Shown here: positions 37,882 to 47,458 of the stretch, piece after piece
How the letters are laid out: each line of letters begins with the position of its first letter
Numbering within the stretch: the stretch's first letter is position 1
Origin: Legionella lansingensis
Lineage (GTDB): Bacteria > Pseudomonadota > Gammaproteobacteria > Legionellales > Legionellaceae
Direction of reading: 5' to 3'
Assembly: GCF_900187355.1 (NCBI RefSeq)
Contig: NZ_LT906451.1
Span: 806,501 to 870,500 of the forward strand
DNA: 64,000 bases
Notes under the pieces: generated by a model
Seen by the model: only the letters and a program-made list of their open reading frames with translations
Databases searched by the model: none
Told to the model about the DNA's origin: nothing
Program-made: the position numbers and the translations under genes

Positions 37882-39090
37882 ATGGGCTATATAGTACCAG
37901 AATATTCAGACCTACAAAAAAAAACAGATGATCTGGAAGACTATTTTAATCGACTTTGCAAGCGTTACATTTCACTCAGATATGAGGAGCTGCGTAGTAA
38001 AGTCACTGCCTTAGAGAAAAAATATGATGAAAAAATAACCAAAAAAACAAGTTGGTTTAGTTTCTCAAACCCTGAGCTACGTCGCGATCAGACGGCATGT
38101 ATAGCCCAGCTACTGCCAAAGTTGCCTGAAGCGGGAGAAAAAGAGCAGATAAATCTAGCGCAAAATATTTTGCAGGGAGCAATATTTTATCGTTATAAAC
38201 GGATCACCGTTTCTTATCAGGGTGTGGCGTATTCTTTCCTTGGCTACACTCCGGAAAATAGCGCTTTATCTAGAACGTTAGAAGAAGAATTTCATTTACT
38301 GGAATTGGATGATGAAACCTTGGCGACTTGTTGCGAGGCCTATCTAGCTTACTTAAGACAACCAGATAAAAGTAGAACCAATAAGAAAGTTGGGGACCTG
38401 TTCCCCTATATTCAGGAGGACGGTGAGTTTTATAAGAAATTAGAACAAGTCATTACTGTTGCAAAGATCGGAGCACAAGCCATAAGGCAGCAATTGCAAA
38501 TTATCGCCTTCGTTAAATCAGTGGCACATGCTTTACGTGAAACTGACAAAGGTGTCGATGATATTTTCACTGAGCTATCTGAAGTCGTCCTTGAGAAATT
38601 AAAGGCAGAACCGTACTTAACAAAACAAGACATTGTCAGTTTACTTAGATCCAAAAAAACACCAAAAAATCAAATCTTTGTGGAGATATTTATCCTTAGT
38701 CTACCAAGGCAAGGGGTAACAAAAAGTGGTGTGCAAATTGAGGAGGATTGGATTAAACCTTTTAAGGACTATATGGTTGAGGCCTTGAGCATCACGAGCA
38801 ACTATGTCTTAATCGGATCTTATGTTATGGCCCTTAGTTTATGTAAAACAGAAAGACCCAAATTAAAAGATGCTCTCAATCATACTCTGGGTGCAAAAGG
38901 AGTTAATCAATTGGATGATGATACGATAGCTCTAGCTTTAGAGGCTTTTAAGACTTATGTCGAGATTCCAGGAAGACCAGCGATGGATTGCAAAGCATGG
39001 AATCTTGATACAGGAGAGGAGCATATGAGACAGGACTTGATTGAGCTGTATAATCGAGTAATGAAACGTACGGCTAGTCTTGCTTGTTAA
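37882..39090 (+). CDS. Unknown helical protein, 402 residues
   Basis: ATG with AAGGAGATCAT just upstream. The N-terminal 60 residues are a strong coiled-coil candidate (DLQKKTDDLEDYFNRLCKRY, then RYEELRSKVTALEKKYDEKI). The rest is helical and charged; a hydrophobic patch (SITSNYVLIGSYVMALSL, about 305-322) could be a buried helix. No domain is recognised. It is coupled with the 189-residue gene upstream. A tandem GC-rich repeat (39113-39156) separates it from clpB, which converges on it. Structural or effector roles are both open. Confidence 0.6.
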   Translation: MGYIVPEYSDLQKKTDDLEDYFNRLCKRYISLRYEELRSKVTALEKKYDEKITKKTSWFSFSNPELRRDQTACIAQLLPKLPEAGEKEQINLAQNILQGAIFYRYKRITVSYQGVAYSFLGYTPENSALSRTLEEEFHLLELDDETLATCCEAYLAYLRQPDKSRTNKKVGDLFPYIQEDGEFYKKLEQVITVAKIGAQAIRQQLQIIAFVKSVAHALRETDKGVDDIFTELSEVVLEKLKAEPYLTKQDIVSLLRSKKTPKNQIFVEIFILSLPRQGVTKSGVQIEEDWIKPFKDYMVEALSITSNYVLIGSYVMALSLCKTERPKLKDALNHTLGAKGVNQLDDDTIALALEAFKTYVEIPGRPAMDCKAWNLDTGEEHMRQDLIELYNRVMKRTASLAC

Positions 39091-39112
39091 TTGTGTAAAA
39101 TGCCCTCGCAAC

Positions 39113-39156
39113 CTACCCTCTCCCACAGGGGGAGAGGGAAAAAAGTGCCTCTCCCC
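39113..39156. repeat. Short inverted repeat between the unknown gene and clpB
   Basis: ACCCTCTCCCACAGGGGGAGAG pairs on itself (CTCTCCC-ACA-GGGGGAGAG), followed by CCTCTCCCC. A similar unit is at 42811-42846. It lies between two converging genes and may terminate both. Confidence 0.5.
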
Positions 39157-39157
39157 T

Positions 39158-41734
39158 TTAAGCTGCTTGAAACTGTAAGTGCTCATCTTTCCAGGATATT
39201 TTAATCGTATCTCCCGGTTTAAATTTACCTGTGAGCAGATCTTGTGCTAATGGATTTTCAAGTTTTTGCTGAATCGTCCTTTTTAAAGGTCTTGCACCAT
39301 ATACAGGGTCAAATCCTGCTTTTGCTATATGAGCCAAGGACTCAGGTGTAACCTGTAAGGAAATATTTTGCTGCTTAAGTCTTTCCTGCAAATAACCAAT
39401 TTGAATTGACGCAATAGTGGCGATTTGCTTTTCGTCCAAGGGATGAAAAACCACAGTATCGTCAATTCTGTTAATAAATTCTGGTCGAAAGTGCTGACCA
39501 ACGATATCCATAACGGCGATTTTAATCTGATTATAATTTAATTTATTTCCCATATCATGGATTAAGGAGGAACCTAAATTAGAGGTCATTACAATCACCG
39601 TATTACGAAAATCAACGGTTCTACCTTGACCATCCGTTAAGCGACCATCATCCAGGACTTGCAGGAGTATGTTAAATACGTCGCCATGTGCTTTTTCTAT
39701 TTCATCCAACAAAATAACAGAATAAGGACGACGACGAATTGCTTCAGTTAAATAGCCACCTTCCTCATAGCCAACATAGCCTGGAGGAGCGCCTATCATT
39801 CTTGCAACGGAATGCTTCTCCATAAATTCTGACATATCGATGCGCACCATCGCTTCTTCTGTGTCAAAAAGGAAAGCAGCCAAAGCTTTACAAAGTTCTG
39901 TCTTACCCACACCTGTTGGGCCAAGAAATAAGAACGAACCAATGGGTCTTTTGGGATCAGATAAGCCAGCGCGCGAACGTCGAATGGCATTGGCTACAGT
40001 GTCAACTGCTTCACTTTGACCAACAACGCGTTTATGTAGTGCCTCTTCCATATGCAACAGTTTTTCTTTTTCACCTTCCAACATTTTGGCAACTGGGATA
40101 CCTGTCCATTTAGAAACAACTTCTGCGATTTCTTCTTCAGTTACTTTGTTGCGTACCAATTTGGTTTCACTGGTTTCGACCTCTGAGACTTGAGCTAATT
40201 GTTTTTCAAGTTCGGGGATACGGCCATACTGTAGTTCTGACATACGTCCTAAATCGCCTGCACGCCGTGCTGTCTCAAGTTCAAGTTTGGCTTGCTCCAA
40301 TGCTTCTTTAATCTGGGTGGCACCTTGCAAGGTGGCTTTTTCAGCTTTCCAAATTTCTTCAAGATCAGAGTAATTTTTTTCTAACTCTTTGATTAATTGT
40401 TCGAGATCTTTGAGACGTTTTTTTGAGGCTTCGTCACTTTCCTTTTTCAAGGCTTCGCGCTCAATTTTTAATTGAATAAGTCTCCTATCCAACTTATCCA
40501 GGCTTTCTGGCTTAGAATCAATCTCCATACGAATCTGGCTTGCTGCTTCGTCAATTAAATCAATTGCTTTATCAGGTAATTGTCTATCTGTAATATAGCG
40601 ATGCGACAAAGTGGCTGCAGAAACAATGGCTGGATCGGTAATCTCTACCCCATGATGAACCTCATAACGTTCTTTCAAACCACGTAAAATAGCGATGGTG
40701 TCTTCGACACTGGGCTCATCAACTAATACTTTCTGGAATCGTCGCTCAAGAGCTGCATCTTTTTCAACGTATTGGCGGTATTCATCTAAGGTCGTCGCTC
40801 CAATACAATGCAATTCACCGCGAGCCAAGGAAGGTTTTAACATGTTGCCTGCATCCATTGCGCCCTCAGCTTTACCCGCGCCAACCATGGTGTGTAATTC
40901 ATCAATAAAAAGAATAATCTGTCCTTCTTGCTTGGCAAGATCGTTTAATACAGCTTTTAGACGCTCTTCAAATTCACCACGATATTTAGCCCCTGCTATA
41001 AGAGCCCCCATATCCAGTGATAATAAGCGTTTATCTTTTAATCCTTCTGGAACCTCGCCATTCACAATACGTTGTGCCAGACCTTCAACGATGGCGGTTT
41101 TACCAACACCAGGTTCACCGATGAGAACAGGATTGTTTTTTGTGCGACGTTGTAAGACCTGGATAGTGCGGCGTATTTCATCATCACGTCCAATCACTGG
41201 ATCAAGTTTCCCTTGTTCGGCGCGCTCGGTTAAGTCTATTGTGTATTTTTCTAATGCCTGACGCTGCTCTTCGGCACCTGGATCATTGATGGTTTCACCT
41301 CCACGGAGGTCATCAATTGCCTTCTCTATGGTTTGTTTATCCGCTCCAGCTTGTTTTAGTAACTTCTGAAGACTACCTTCTTCATTAATCGCAGCCAAGA
41401 TAAATAGCTCGCTTGAAATGTAGCTATCTTTACGTTGTTGCGCAAATTTATCGGTGAGATTCAATAAACGTCCGAGACTATTTGAGATGTGAATGTCCCC
41501 TCCTGTACCAGAAACTTTGGGGAGCTTATCTAAGGCTTGATCGATTAGGGTTCGTAATTGTGACAAGTTGACACCTGCTTTTGTTAGTAAGGGTCTGCAA
41601 CTGCCCCCTTGTTGATCGAGCAAGGCTTTCATAACGTGTTCGGGTTCAATAAACCCATTATCTCGCCCTAATGCTATTGATTGAGCATCAGCCAAGGCCA
41701 TTTGAAACTTTGAGGTGAGCTTGTCCATCCGCAT
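39158..41734 (-). CDS. clpB: ATP-dependent disaggregase ClpB
   Basis: 858 residues, standard for ClpB. The N-terminal Clp domain pair ([20 protein letters not shown] onward) is followed by nucleotide-binding domain 1 with Walker [14 protein letters not shown]. The coiled-coil middle domain lies at about 400-520 ([35 protein letters not shown]). Domain 2 has [15 protein letters not shown] and the C-terminal [18 protein letters not shown]. It works with DnaK to recover aggregated proteins. A sigma-32-like promoter lies upstream (41785-41812). Confidence 0.97.
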   Translation of the reverse strand: MRMDKLTSKFQMALADAQSIALGRDNGFIEPEHVMKALLDQQGGSCRPLLTKAGVNLSQLRTLIDQALDKLPKVSGTGGDIHISNSLGRLLNLTDKFAQQRKDSYISSELFILAAINEEGSLQKLLKQAGADKQTIEKAIDDLRGGETINDPGAEEQRQALEKYTIDLTERAEQGKLDPVIGRDDEIRRTIQVLQRRTKNNPVLIGEPGVGKTAIVEGLAQRIVNGEVPEGLKDKRLLSLDMGALIAGAKYRGEFEERLKAVLNDLAKQEGQIILFIDELHTMVGAGKAEGAMDAGNMLKPSLARGELHCIGATTLDEYRQYVEKDAALERRFQKVLVDEPSVEDTIAILRGLKERYEVHHGVEITDPAIVSAATLSHRYITDRQLPDKAIDLIDEAASQIRMEIDSKPESLDKLDRRLIQLKIEREALKKESDEASKKRLKDLEQLIKELEKNYSDLEEIWKAEKATLQGATQIKEALEQAKLELETARRAGDLGRMSELQYGRIPELEKQLAQVSEVETSETKLVRNKVTEEEIAEVVSKWTGIPVAKMLEGEKEKLLHMEEALHKRVVGQSEAVDTVANAIRRSRAGLSDPKRPIGSFLFLGPTGVGKTELCKALAAFLFDTEEAMVRIDMSEFMEKHSVARMIGAPPGYVGYEEGGYLTEAIRRRPYSVILLDEIEKAHGDVFNILLQVLDDGRLTDGQGRTVDFRNTVIVMTSNLGSSLIHDMGNKLNYNQIKIAVMDIVGQHFRPEFINRIDDTVVFHPLDEKQIATIASIQIGYLQERLKQQNISLQVTPESLAHIAKAGFDPVYGARPLKRTIQQKLENPLAQDLLTGKFKPGDTIKISWKDEHLQFQAA

Positions 41735-41784
41735 AAAAGTAGCCTCTCTAAAATGAGTGTTTAAAATACTTGGTACCTGCCGTA

Positions 41785-41812
41785 AAATAAGGGTTCATTT
41801 ATAAAAATCAAG
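41785..41812 (-). promoter_or_regulatory. Sigma-32-like heat-shock promoter of clpB
   Basis: On the minus strand CTTGATT is followed after 12 bases by CCCTTATTT, close to the heat-shock consensus CTTGAAA ... CCCCATnT. It lies about 50-80 bases upstream of the clpB ATG. The same 88-bp gap also carries the start of sppA on the plus strand. Confidence 0.5.
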
Positions 41813-41822
41813 TGGTAATAGC

Positions 41823-42785
41823 ATGCAAATAGAGAGTACCTCATCAACGGATAAACCTGACTCACAAACATTGTTAAATCAAATAGTCATTGAATACATG
41901 CGTGAGCAGAAACGCAAACGACGTTGGCGCTGGGTCATACGCAGTATTGTTATTCTTTTTATTGTTCTGTTAATTTATCAAATGTATAGCTACGGCGATG
42001 AAGATAAAGCACTAAAACTTAAACCTCATGTTGGCTTAATTGACGTGAATGGAACAATATTCGATACGGAAGGAGCGAGTGCGGAGAATTTTGCCAAGAG
42101 CATGCAAACAGCCTATAAAAGTACAGGGTTGAGGGCTTTAATTCTTCGCATCAATAGTCCTGGTGGTAGTCCAGTGCAAGCCGACTATATGTACAATACT
42201 TTGCAGTATTATCGTCACAAATACCCAAATATTAAAACCTATGCTGTATGTGTCGATATGTGTGCTTCAGCCGCTTATTATGTAGCCGCTGGCGCTGATG
42301 AGATTTATGCCAACCCAGCCAGTATTGTGGGTTCTATTGGGGTGCTCTTTAATGGTTTTGGTTTTGTTGACGCAATGCACAAATTGGGAATCACCAGACG
42401 CTTGCAAATTGCAGGGAAGAACAAAGGGTTTCTGGACCCTTTTTCCCCTGAAACACCGCAACAGGTACAACTCTTACAAACGATGCTAGATAATATTCAT
42501 CAACTATTTATAAGCAGAGTTAAAGAAGGACGCGGTAGTCGACTTCACATTGATGAAGATACTTTTTCTGGTCTCTTCTGGACTGGTGAACAAGCCAAGG
42601 CTCGGGGTTTGATAGATGGTTTTGCAAGCAGTGGTCAATTGGCCCGAGAAAAAATGCAACTTGAAAAAGTGGTTGATTACACCTATAAGCCAACGTTATT
42701 TGAGCGTTTCTCTAAGAATTTGGGAACGGCTTTTGCTGATCATTTACCTGAAGCCTTGGGGTTAAAGCCAGGGGTAAGGGCTTGA
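41823..42785 (+). CDS. sppA: Signal peptide peptidase SppA (S49 family)
   Basis: 320 residues, the short (single-domain) SppA type rather than the 67-kDa double-domain E. coli form. One membrane segment (SIVILFIVLLIYQMYSYG, about 42-59) anchors it. The catalytic region CASAAYYVAAGADEIYANPA holds the serine of the S49 family and VGSIGVLFNGFG follows; the general-base Lys probably lies in LQIAGKNKGFLDPF. RINSPGGSPVQADYMY is the conserved oxyanion region. It degrades signal peptides left in the inner membrane. It is divergent from clpB. Confidence 0.92.
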   Translation: MQIESTSSTDKPDSQTLLNQIVIEYMREQKRKRRWRWVIRSIVILFIVLLIYQMYSYGDEDKALKLKPHVGLIDVNGTIFDTEGASAENFAKSMQTAYKSTGLRALILRINSPGGSPVQADYMYNTLQYYRHKYPNIKTYAVCVDMCASAAYYVAAGADEIYANPASIVGSIGVLFNGFGFVDAMHKLGITRRLQIAGKNKGFLDPFSPETPQQVQLLQTMLDNIHQLFISRVKEGRGSRLHIDEDTFSGLFWTGEQAKARGLIDGFASSGQLAREKMQLEKVVDYTYKPTLFERFSKNLGTAFADHLPEALGLKPGVRA

Positions 42786-42810
42786 GTTATTGCTATGTGA
42801 TCGGTACTTT

Positions 42811-42846
42811 TCCCTCTCCCCTGTGGAGAGGGTAGGGTGAAGGGAG
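42811..42846. repeat. Short inverted repeat between sppA and suhB
   Basis: CCCTCTCCCCTGTGGAGAGGG forms a CCCTCTCC/GGAGAGGG hairpin, then TAGGGTGAAGGGA. It is related to 39113-39156. It lies between converging genes. Confidence 0.5.
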
Positions 42847-42854
42847 ATCACTGG

Positions 42855-43643
42855 TCAACCCTTAACCACTGGCATTAACGTTTGCAATAACGCTTTGAAG
42901 ATCTTTGGATTCCCAGCAACTACATCCCCCTTATTCATGTAATCTTCTCCGCCTTGTAAGCTACTAATTAAACCGCCTGCTTCTTTTAAGATGAGTGAAC
43001 CAGCGGCAACATCCCAAGGACGCAAGCCAAGCTCCCAATAGCCATCTAATCGTCCACTTGCTACGTAAGCTAAATCAAGGGCTGCAGAGCCTGTTCGGCG
43101 AACACCCGCACATTTGCCAATTAATGCTTCAAACATGGGCAAATAGCGTTGAGCCAGGGTTACATTACGAAAAGGAAACCCTGTTCCCAAGAGAGCTCCA
43201 GACAATTGTGTTTTCTTAGAGACACGAATGCGACGCTCATTTAATTGGGCTCCTTGACCGCGGCTGGCAGAAAAGCATTCATGGCGCAGGGGGTCATAAA
43301 CGACGGCATGTTCAATGCGATTTTTTACACGGTGAGCGATGGAGACTGCAAAAAAAGGAAAGCCATGCAAATAATTGGTGGTTCCATCTAGAGGATCAAT
43401 GAGCCACACGGCTTCTGCATCGTCTTTATAAACCCCACTTTCCTCTGCAATAATGCCATGATCTGGATAGGCCTTATGAATTGCATTAATAATGGCTTGC
43501 TCAGCTTTAACGTCGACCTCACTAAAGTATTCTTCGCTACTCTTGGGCGTGATTTTTAGACGATCCACTTGTTCTATATGCCGGAGAATGATCTCACCGG
43601 CAAGACGTGCGGCAGTAACAGCAATATTTAGTAATGGTTGCAT
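42855..43643 (-). CDS. suhB: Inositol-1-monophosphatase family protein SuhB
   Basis: 262 residues from the ATG at 43643 (MQPLLNIAVTAARLAGEIIL), the typical SuhB start; the frame is open 22 codons further. The Mg-binding motif WLIDPLDGTTNYLHGFPFFA and the acidic motif EVDVKAEQAI / IIAEESG are present, and RPWDVAAGSLILKEAGG is the second metal motif. SuhB is an inositol monophosphatase that in gammaproteobacteria also works with NusA in rRNA antitermination. It is divergent from trmJ, the same pair as in E. coli. Confidence 0.93.
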   Translation of the reverse strand: MQPLLNIAVTAARLAGEIILRHIEQVDRLKITPKSSEEYFSEVDVKAEQAIINAIHKAYPDHGIIAEESGVYKDDAEAVWLIDPLDGTTNYLHGFPFFAVSIAHRVKNRIEHAVVYDPLRHECFSASRGQGAQLNERRIRVSKKTQLSGALLGTGFPFRNVTLAQRYLPMFEALIGKCAGVRRTGSAALDLAYVASGRLDGYWELGLRPWDVAAGSLILKEAGGLISSLQGGEDYMNKGDVVAGNPKIFKALLQTLMPVVKG

Positions 43644-43754
43644 GGGTTTGCTCATTTCCACAAAAGTCAGCGATTCTAACACATTTTTTTTTGTACAGAG
43701 AGAAGACATTGCTGTATAGTTGTAAGTTAATAAAAAACTGATTGTTACTTACTC

Positions 43755-43863
43755 GGCCTTCAAGTTTTTTATCAACTGATTTCTTATAAAATCGAATTAC
43801 CGTGGTCAAGCCACGGTAATTCGGTTTTTTGATTTGTCAAATTAGAAACTTGGAGCTCGAGAC
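43755..43863. repeat. Palindromic repeat element R3, copy C
   Basis: Begins GGCCTTCAAGTTTTTTATC; palindrome GAATTACCGTGG-TCAAG-CCACGGTAATTC (43794-43822), then CGGTTTTTTGATTTGTCAAA as in copy A. The core is the exact reverse complement of that in copies A and B, so the inner part is inverted. It sits between the divergent suhB and trmJ genes, within the promoter region. Confidence 0.65.
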
Positions 43864-43883
43864 CATTATCTGATTGTATTAGT

Positions 43884-44633
43884 ATGAATTTTTCTTCAAT
43901 CCGCATTGTTTTAATAGCTACTTCTCATCCTGGCAATATAGGTTCCACAGCTAGGGCAATGAAAACAATGGGATTTCGTAGACTTTATCTGGTTTCACCA
44001 AAATCCTTTCCACATCAAAAAGCTTACGAAATGGCTGCTGGCGCTGATGATGTTGTCGATGAAGCTATTGTGACTTCATCGCTGGATGAAGCGATTGCCG
44101 GTTGTCAATTAATTTTTGCCACAAGTGCTAGACCTCGGGGGATATCATTACCAGGGGTAACTCCTTCTGAAAGTGCAAGCTTGATTGCAACTCAACCCGA
44201 TCAGACTGAAATTGCGATACTTTTCGGGCGCGAACATGCAGGACTTACGAATGAGGAACTCTTACGTAGTCACTATCATGTCAATATTCCGAGTAATCCG
44301 GAGTATAGCTCGCTAAATCTTTCTCAAGCAGTACAGATTATCGCCTATGAATTACGTATGAAGCTTTTGGAGCCTAAAGCTTCGGTGGAACTTAGTCATG
44401 ATCGTTTGGCTACAGCTGATGAAATAGAGCAATTTTACGACCATCTGCAAGCCGTTATGATTGCCATTAAATTTCTCAAACCGACGCGTCCAACTAAACG
44501 TCTGCTGCAACGAATTCGCCGTATATTTAATCGTGCCAAATTGGAATATATGGAGGTGACTATTTTACGAGGTATTCTAAGCCACATTCAAAAAGCCTTA
44601 ATGCTAGGAAACGTTCCTAGGGACGTTCCCTAA
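43884..44633 (+). CDS. trmJ: tRNA (cytidine/uridine-32-2'-O)-methyltransferase TrmJ
   Basis: 249 residues. It methylates the ribose at tRNA position 32. The SPOUT fold signatures are visible: SHPGNIGSTARAMKTMGF at the N-terminus, AILFGREHAGLTNEELLRSH (motif 2) and IPSNPEYSSLNLSQAVQIIA (motif 3, AdoMet-binding knot). The C-terminal helical extension completes the dimer as in E. coli TrmJ. It precedes iscS by 117 bases. E. coli has iscR between them; no iscR is seen here. Confidence 0.95.
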   Translation: MNFSSIRIVLIATSHPGNIGSTARAMKTMGFRRLYLVSPKSFPHQKAYEMAAGADDVVDEAIVTSSLDEAIAGCQLIFATSARPRGISLPGVTPSESASLIATQPDQTEIAILFGREHAGLTNEELLRSHYHVNIPSNPEYSSLNLSQAVQIIAYELRMKLLEPKASVELSHDRLATADEIEQFYDHLQAVMIAIKFLKPTRPTKRLLQRIRRIFNRAKLEYMEVTILRGILSHIQKALMLGNVPRDVP

Positions 44634-44750
44634 ATAAAGAATGAATTTTTTAACTGCAAATCACGACGACACTCATATTTCTTTACTTGCAGTAGCATAT
44701 ATTTATTATGAGTTGCTATAAATTTGTGACAGCAACCATAGGAGTTGAGG

Positions 44751-45914
44751 ATGACTAATTTGCCGATTTATCTAGATTACATGTCGACGACCCCCGTCGA
44801 TCCCCGAGTGATAGAAAAAATGGTGCAATATTTAGGTCCGGACGGCATTTTTGGTAACCCGGCTTCGGTGACTCATATCTACGGGAAAAAGGCGGCAGAG
44901 GCTGTTGAGTACGCGCGACAGCAGATAGCAGAAGTGATTAATGCCTCTCCTCAAGAGCTGGTGTTTACTTCAGGTGCGACTGAGGCCAGCAATTTGGCGA
45001 TTTTAGGGGCAGCACGTTTTTATCAACGCAAAGGTCGACATGCTATAACGATGCGCACTGAACACAAGGCGGTGCTCGATACGTTCCATCAATTGGAAAG
45101 AGAAGATTTTCAAGTGACTTATTTAGATCCTCAACCAGATGGTTTGCTTAATTTAGATCATTTGATCAAAGCACTTCGGAATGAAACGATTCTTGTGTCG
45201 ATCATGCATGTTAATAATGAAATTGGGGTCATACAAGATATCGCGGCTATTGGTGAAATCCTGCGTGATAAAGGCATTATTTTCCATGTGGATGCTGCTC
45301 AAAGCGCCGGTAAATTAGAAATTGATTTGCACAAATTATCAGTTGACCTAATGTCTTTTTCAGCACACAAAAATTATGGTCCTAAAGGAGTCGGTGCTTT
45401 GTATGTACGACATAAACCAAGAGTACGTTTGCAACCACAATCCTTTGGGGGCGGGCATGAAGGAGGTTTACGCTCAGGCACTTTAGCAACGCACCAAATC
45501 GTTGGCATGGGCGAAGCGTTTGCACTCTCTGAGGCTTCACGGGTTGAAGAGCAAGCAAGAATTCTGCATTTACGACAACAATTATGGGAGGGAATTAAAA
45601 TGATTCCCGGTATCCGCCTCAACGGACATGAACATAAACGTGTTGCTGGTAATCTGAATTTAACATTTGCAGGCGTTGATGGCGATTCACTTCTACTTGC
45701 TCTGCATGAGCTGGCAATATCCACAACATCTGCCTGCACTTCGGCTAGTCAGCAACCTTCTTATGTTCTGCGGGCTATAGGGTTGGATGATGAATTGGCT
45801 CATAGCTCAGTTCGTCTTTCCTGTGGTCGTTTTACAACAGAGGAACAAGTGAAACATACTATTGCTATCATTCGTCAACAAGTAAACCATTTACACGAAA
45901 TATCACCACTATGA
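44751..45914 (+). CDS. iscS: Cysteine desulfurase IscS
   Basis: 387 residues from the ATG at 44751 ([18 protein letters not shown]), GGAGTTGAGG just upstream; an in-frame TTG at 44745 is not needed. The PLP-binding Lys sits in [18 protein letters not shown]. The catalytic Cys loop reads [20 protein letters not shown]. It takes sulfur from cysteine for Fe-S clusters, thiolated tRNAs and other uses. Its stop overlaps the next start (ATGA), giving coupled translation with an IscU-like protein and an IscA-like carrier. Regulator iscR and chaperones hscBA are not in this operon. Confidence 0.95.
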   Translation: MTNLPIYLDYMSTTPVDPRVIEKMVQYLGPDGIFGNPASVTHIYGKKAAEAVEYARQQIAEVINASPQELVFTSGATEASNLAILGAARFYQRKGRHAITMRTEHKAVLDTFHQLEREDFQVTYLDPQPDGLLNLDHLIKALRNETILVSIMHVNNEIGVIQDIAAIGEILRDKGIIFHVDAAQSAGKLEIDLHKLSVDLMSFSAHKNYGPKGVGALYVRHKPRVRLQPQSFGGGHEGGLRSGTLATHQIVGMGEAFALSEASRVEEQARILHLRQQLWEGIKMIPGIRLNGHEHKRVAGNLNLTFAGVDGDSLLLALHELAISTTSACTSASQQPSYVLRAIGLDDELAHSSVRLSCGRFTTEEQVKHTIAIIRQQVNHLHEISPL

Positions 45915-46300
45915 TGTATAATGAACTAGTAGAATTTTGTTTTTTTTCCCCGAAACACGTTGGTGTTATTGATCTATCAGAACCATTAAGTGTTCATGAT
46001 CGGGTCGGCGAGTCAGGACGCGGGGATGTCTTGGATTTTTATTTATTATGTGACAAACAGGGATTCGTACTTAAGGCCCGTTTTAAAGCCTACGGTAATC
46101 CCTATTTAGTTGCAGCAGCAGAGTTAATCTGTCAGCAGTTAGAAGGGAGCAAGATTCAGGATCATCCAAACATTGATCATGTTTGGTTGGTGAAGCAATT
46201 GGAGATCCCGAAAACACGGTATCCGGTGGCTTTGCAAATTGAAGATGGTTACCGAGAAGTAGTAATGAAAATGAAACTAAAATTAAGTGAGGAAAAATAA
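45911..46300 (+). CDS. IscU/NifU-N-fold protein lacking the cluster-ligand cysteines
   Basis: 129 residues that align end to end with Isc[11 protein letters not shown] with [19 protein letters not shown] with [29 protein letters not shown] with DARFKTYGCGSAIASSSLV, and [18 protein letters not shown] with KIHCSILAEDAIKAAI. Each of the three cluster-binding Cys of IscU is replaced here: Arg37, Asn63 and Tyr104. The three Cys present (10, 47, 74) are elsewhere. The conserved His before the third Cys is also gone (Arg). It therefore cannot hold a cluster in the usual way, though it may bind IscS as a regulatory or decoy partner. It lies between iscS and an intact IscA-type gene, with four-base overlaps on one side and one-base on the other. 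Confidence 0.8.
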   Translation: MMYNELVEFCFFSPKHVGVIDLSEPLSVHDRVGESGRGDVLDFYLLCDKQGFVLKARFKAYGNPYLVAAAELICQQLEGSKIQDHPNIDHVWLVKQLEIPKTRYPVALQIEDGYREVVMKMKLKLSEEK

Positions 46301-46665
46301 TGTCTGAGGTGATGCAACATATAAGTGACTTGGTCACCGGTGTTACTTTAAGTGAGGCTGCCAAACGTCACATTCTCTCTTATCTCAGTAAGCAAAAAGA
46401 CAGCAAAGGGATTCGCCTGTCAGTCAAAAAAACAGGTTGTTCTGGGTTATCTTATGTGGTGGATTATGTTGTAGCTCCCCAAGACAATGATATTGTCCAG
46501 CCATTGACGGATGAGTACCAACTTTGCATCGACAAAGGCAGTTATCCTTATATTAAAGGCATGCATGTTGATTATGTAAAACAGGGATTAAATTATAAAT
46601 TTGTTTTCAATAATCCTAACCAAAAAGGACAATGCGGATGTGGTGAAAGTTTTACAGTTGATTAA
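46300..46665 (+). CDS. iscA: IscA/ErpA-type Fe-S carrier
   Basis: 121 residues of the A-type carrier (HesB) family. Three conserved Cys are visible: one in KKTGCSGLSYVVDYV, where IscA has C35, and two in GQCGCGESFTVD at the C-terminus, matching C99 and C101. It would transfer clusters or iron to target apoproteins. Its start overlaps the stop of the scaffold-like gene. SufA and ErpA have the same signature, so the exact family member is uncertain; position after iscS favours IscA. Confidence 0.85.
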   Translation: MSEVMQHISDLVTGVTLSEAAKRHILSYLSKQKDSKGIRLSVKKTGCSGLSYVVDYVVAPQDNDIVQPLTDEYQLCIDKGSYPYIKGMHVDYVKQGLNYKFVFNNPNQKGQCGCGESFTVD

Positions 46666-46797
46666 AGACTTAGAAGCTAAAGGACAGGAGAATCTATTAG
46701 TAACTGCCTCCCACAAAAGGGGGGCTAACTTCTTATCTTAACAAGATATTCGGATAGAGAGTACCTAACCTATCTTAAATAGAAAAAGCTCAATCAA

Positions 46798-46820
46798 GAT
46801 CCTAAACAAACGTTAGGATC
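46798..46820 (+). terminator. Hairpin downstream of the isc operon
   Basis: GATCCTAA (46798-46805), seven-base loop, TTAGGATC (46813-46820): a perfect 8-bp stem 132 bases past the iscA stop. No T-run follows, so it is only a possible terminator. The 46666-47087 gap otherwise contains the fis promoter and AT-rich sequence. Confidence 0.3.
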
Positions 46821-46991
46821 GTTCTCGATTAAATTTCCTAAAAATAAGCACTTTTGCTATCTCAAAAAGTAAAAAATTTGTAAAAACGAGCACTAATGAC
46901 CCAGAAATGCGTTGTTCGTGCAAAAATTGCTTGAAAAAATCCTCATTTTTACTTAAGCTTCCCTTAATAAATGAATATCATTGAAACAATG

Positions 46992-47020
46992 TTTACATAC
47001 TTTGTGATATTTGTTAGTAT
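46992..47020 (+). promoter_or_regulatory. Promoter of fis
   Basis: TTTACA (46992-46997), 17-bp spacer, TAGTAT (47015-47020), 68 bases before the fis ATG: a good sigma-70 arrangement by eye. Confidence 0.5.
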
Positions 47021-47087
47021 ATCGAGCATGATGTTCAGTCTGTGACTGAGTGGAATAGGTAATTTTATTTTGTGTTGGAGAGAGGAT

Positions 47088-47372
47088 ATGAGTGCAGTTA
47101 TGCAACAAGTTGAACAACATAATGAAGCGTTAACCCAACAAGTGATTGGGGCTGTAAAGGGCTATCTAACTACAGTTGGTAATAAAGATAGCAATCTAAA
47201 TCTTTATCAATTGATTGTTGAAGAAGTTGAGGCCCCTCTGTTTCGTACGGTTATGGAATTGACTCGTTACAATCAATCAAAAGCCGCTAGAGTGCTTGGC
47301 GTGAGCCGCGGTACATTGCGTACCAAGCTAAAGCGTTATTTTGATGATGAATTTATTGGTACTCGCGGATAA
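47088..47372 (+). CDS. fis: Fis-family nucleoid protein
   Basis: 94 residues from the ATG at 47088 with GGAGAGAGG upstream (an upstream ATG at 47070 adds six residues). The C-terminal HTH is NQSKAARVLGVSRGTLRTKL, the classical Fis recognition unit, and LYQLIVEEVEAPLFRTVMEL is the dimerisation core. Fis bends DNA and controls rRNA, virulence and growth-phase genes. It is not behind dusB as in E. coli; rnpB follows instead. Some Legionella carry several Fis paralogues, so this may be one of them. Confidence 0.9.
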   Translation: MSAVMQQVEQHNEALTQQVIGAVKGYLTTVGNKDSNLNLYQLIVEEVEAPLFRTVMELTRYNQSKAARVLGVSRGTLRTKLKRYFDDEFIGTRG

Positions 47373-47443
47373 TTATCAATTTCAATTCGTATATTCTATA
47401 AATAGGGTTCAGCAATTGCCTGGTCTTTGACTGGGCATTTTGC

Positions 47444-47449
47444 TAATAT
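47444..47449 (+). promoter_or_regulatory. Extended -10 of the rnpB promoter
   Basis: TAATAT (47444-47449) preceded by TGC gives an extended -10 (TGn-TAATAT), about 10 bases before the predicted 5' end of RNase P RNA. No -35 box at normal spacing is clear. Confidence 0.4.
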
Positions 47450-47458
47450 TGATTACAA

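Noticed and set aside
40695-41261. 188-codon plus-strand frame opposite clpB
   Set aside because: Long only because of codon bias of the clpB strand; composition (Ser/Arg-rich) is typical of antisense frames.
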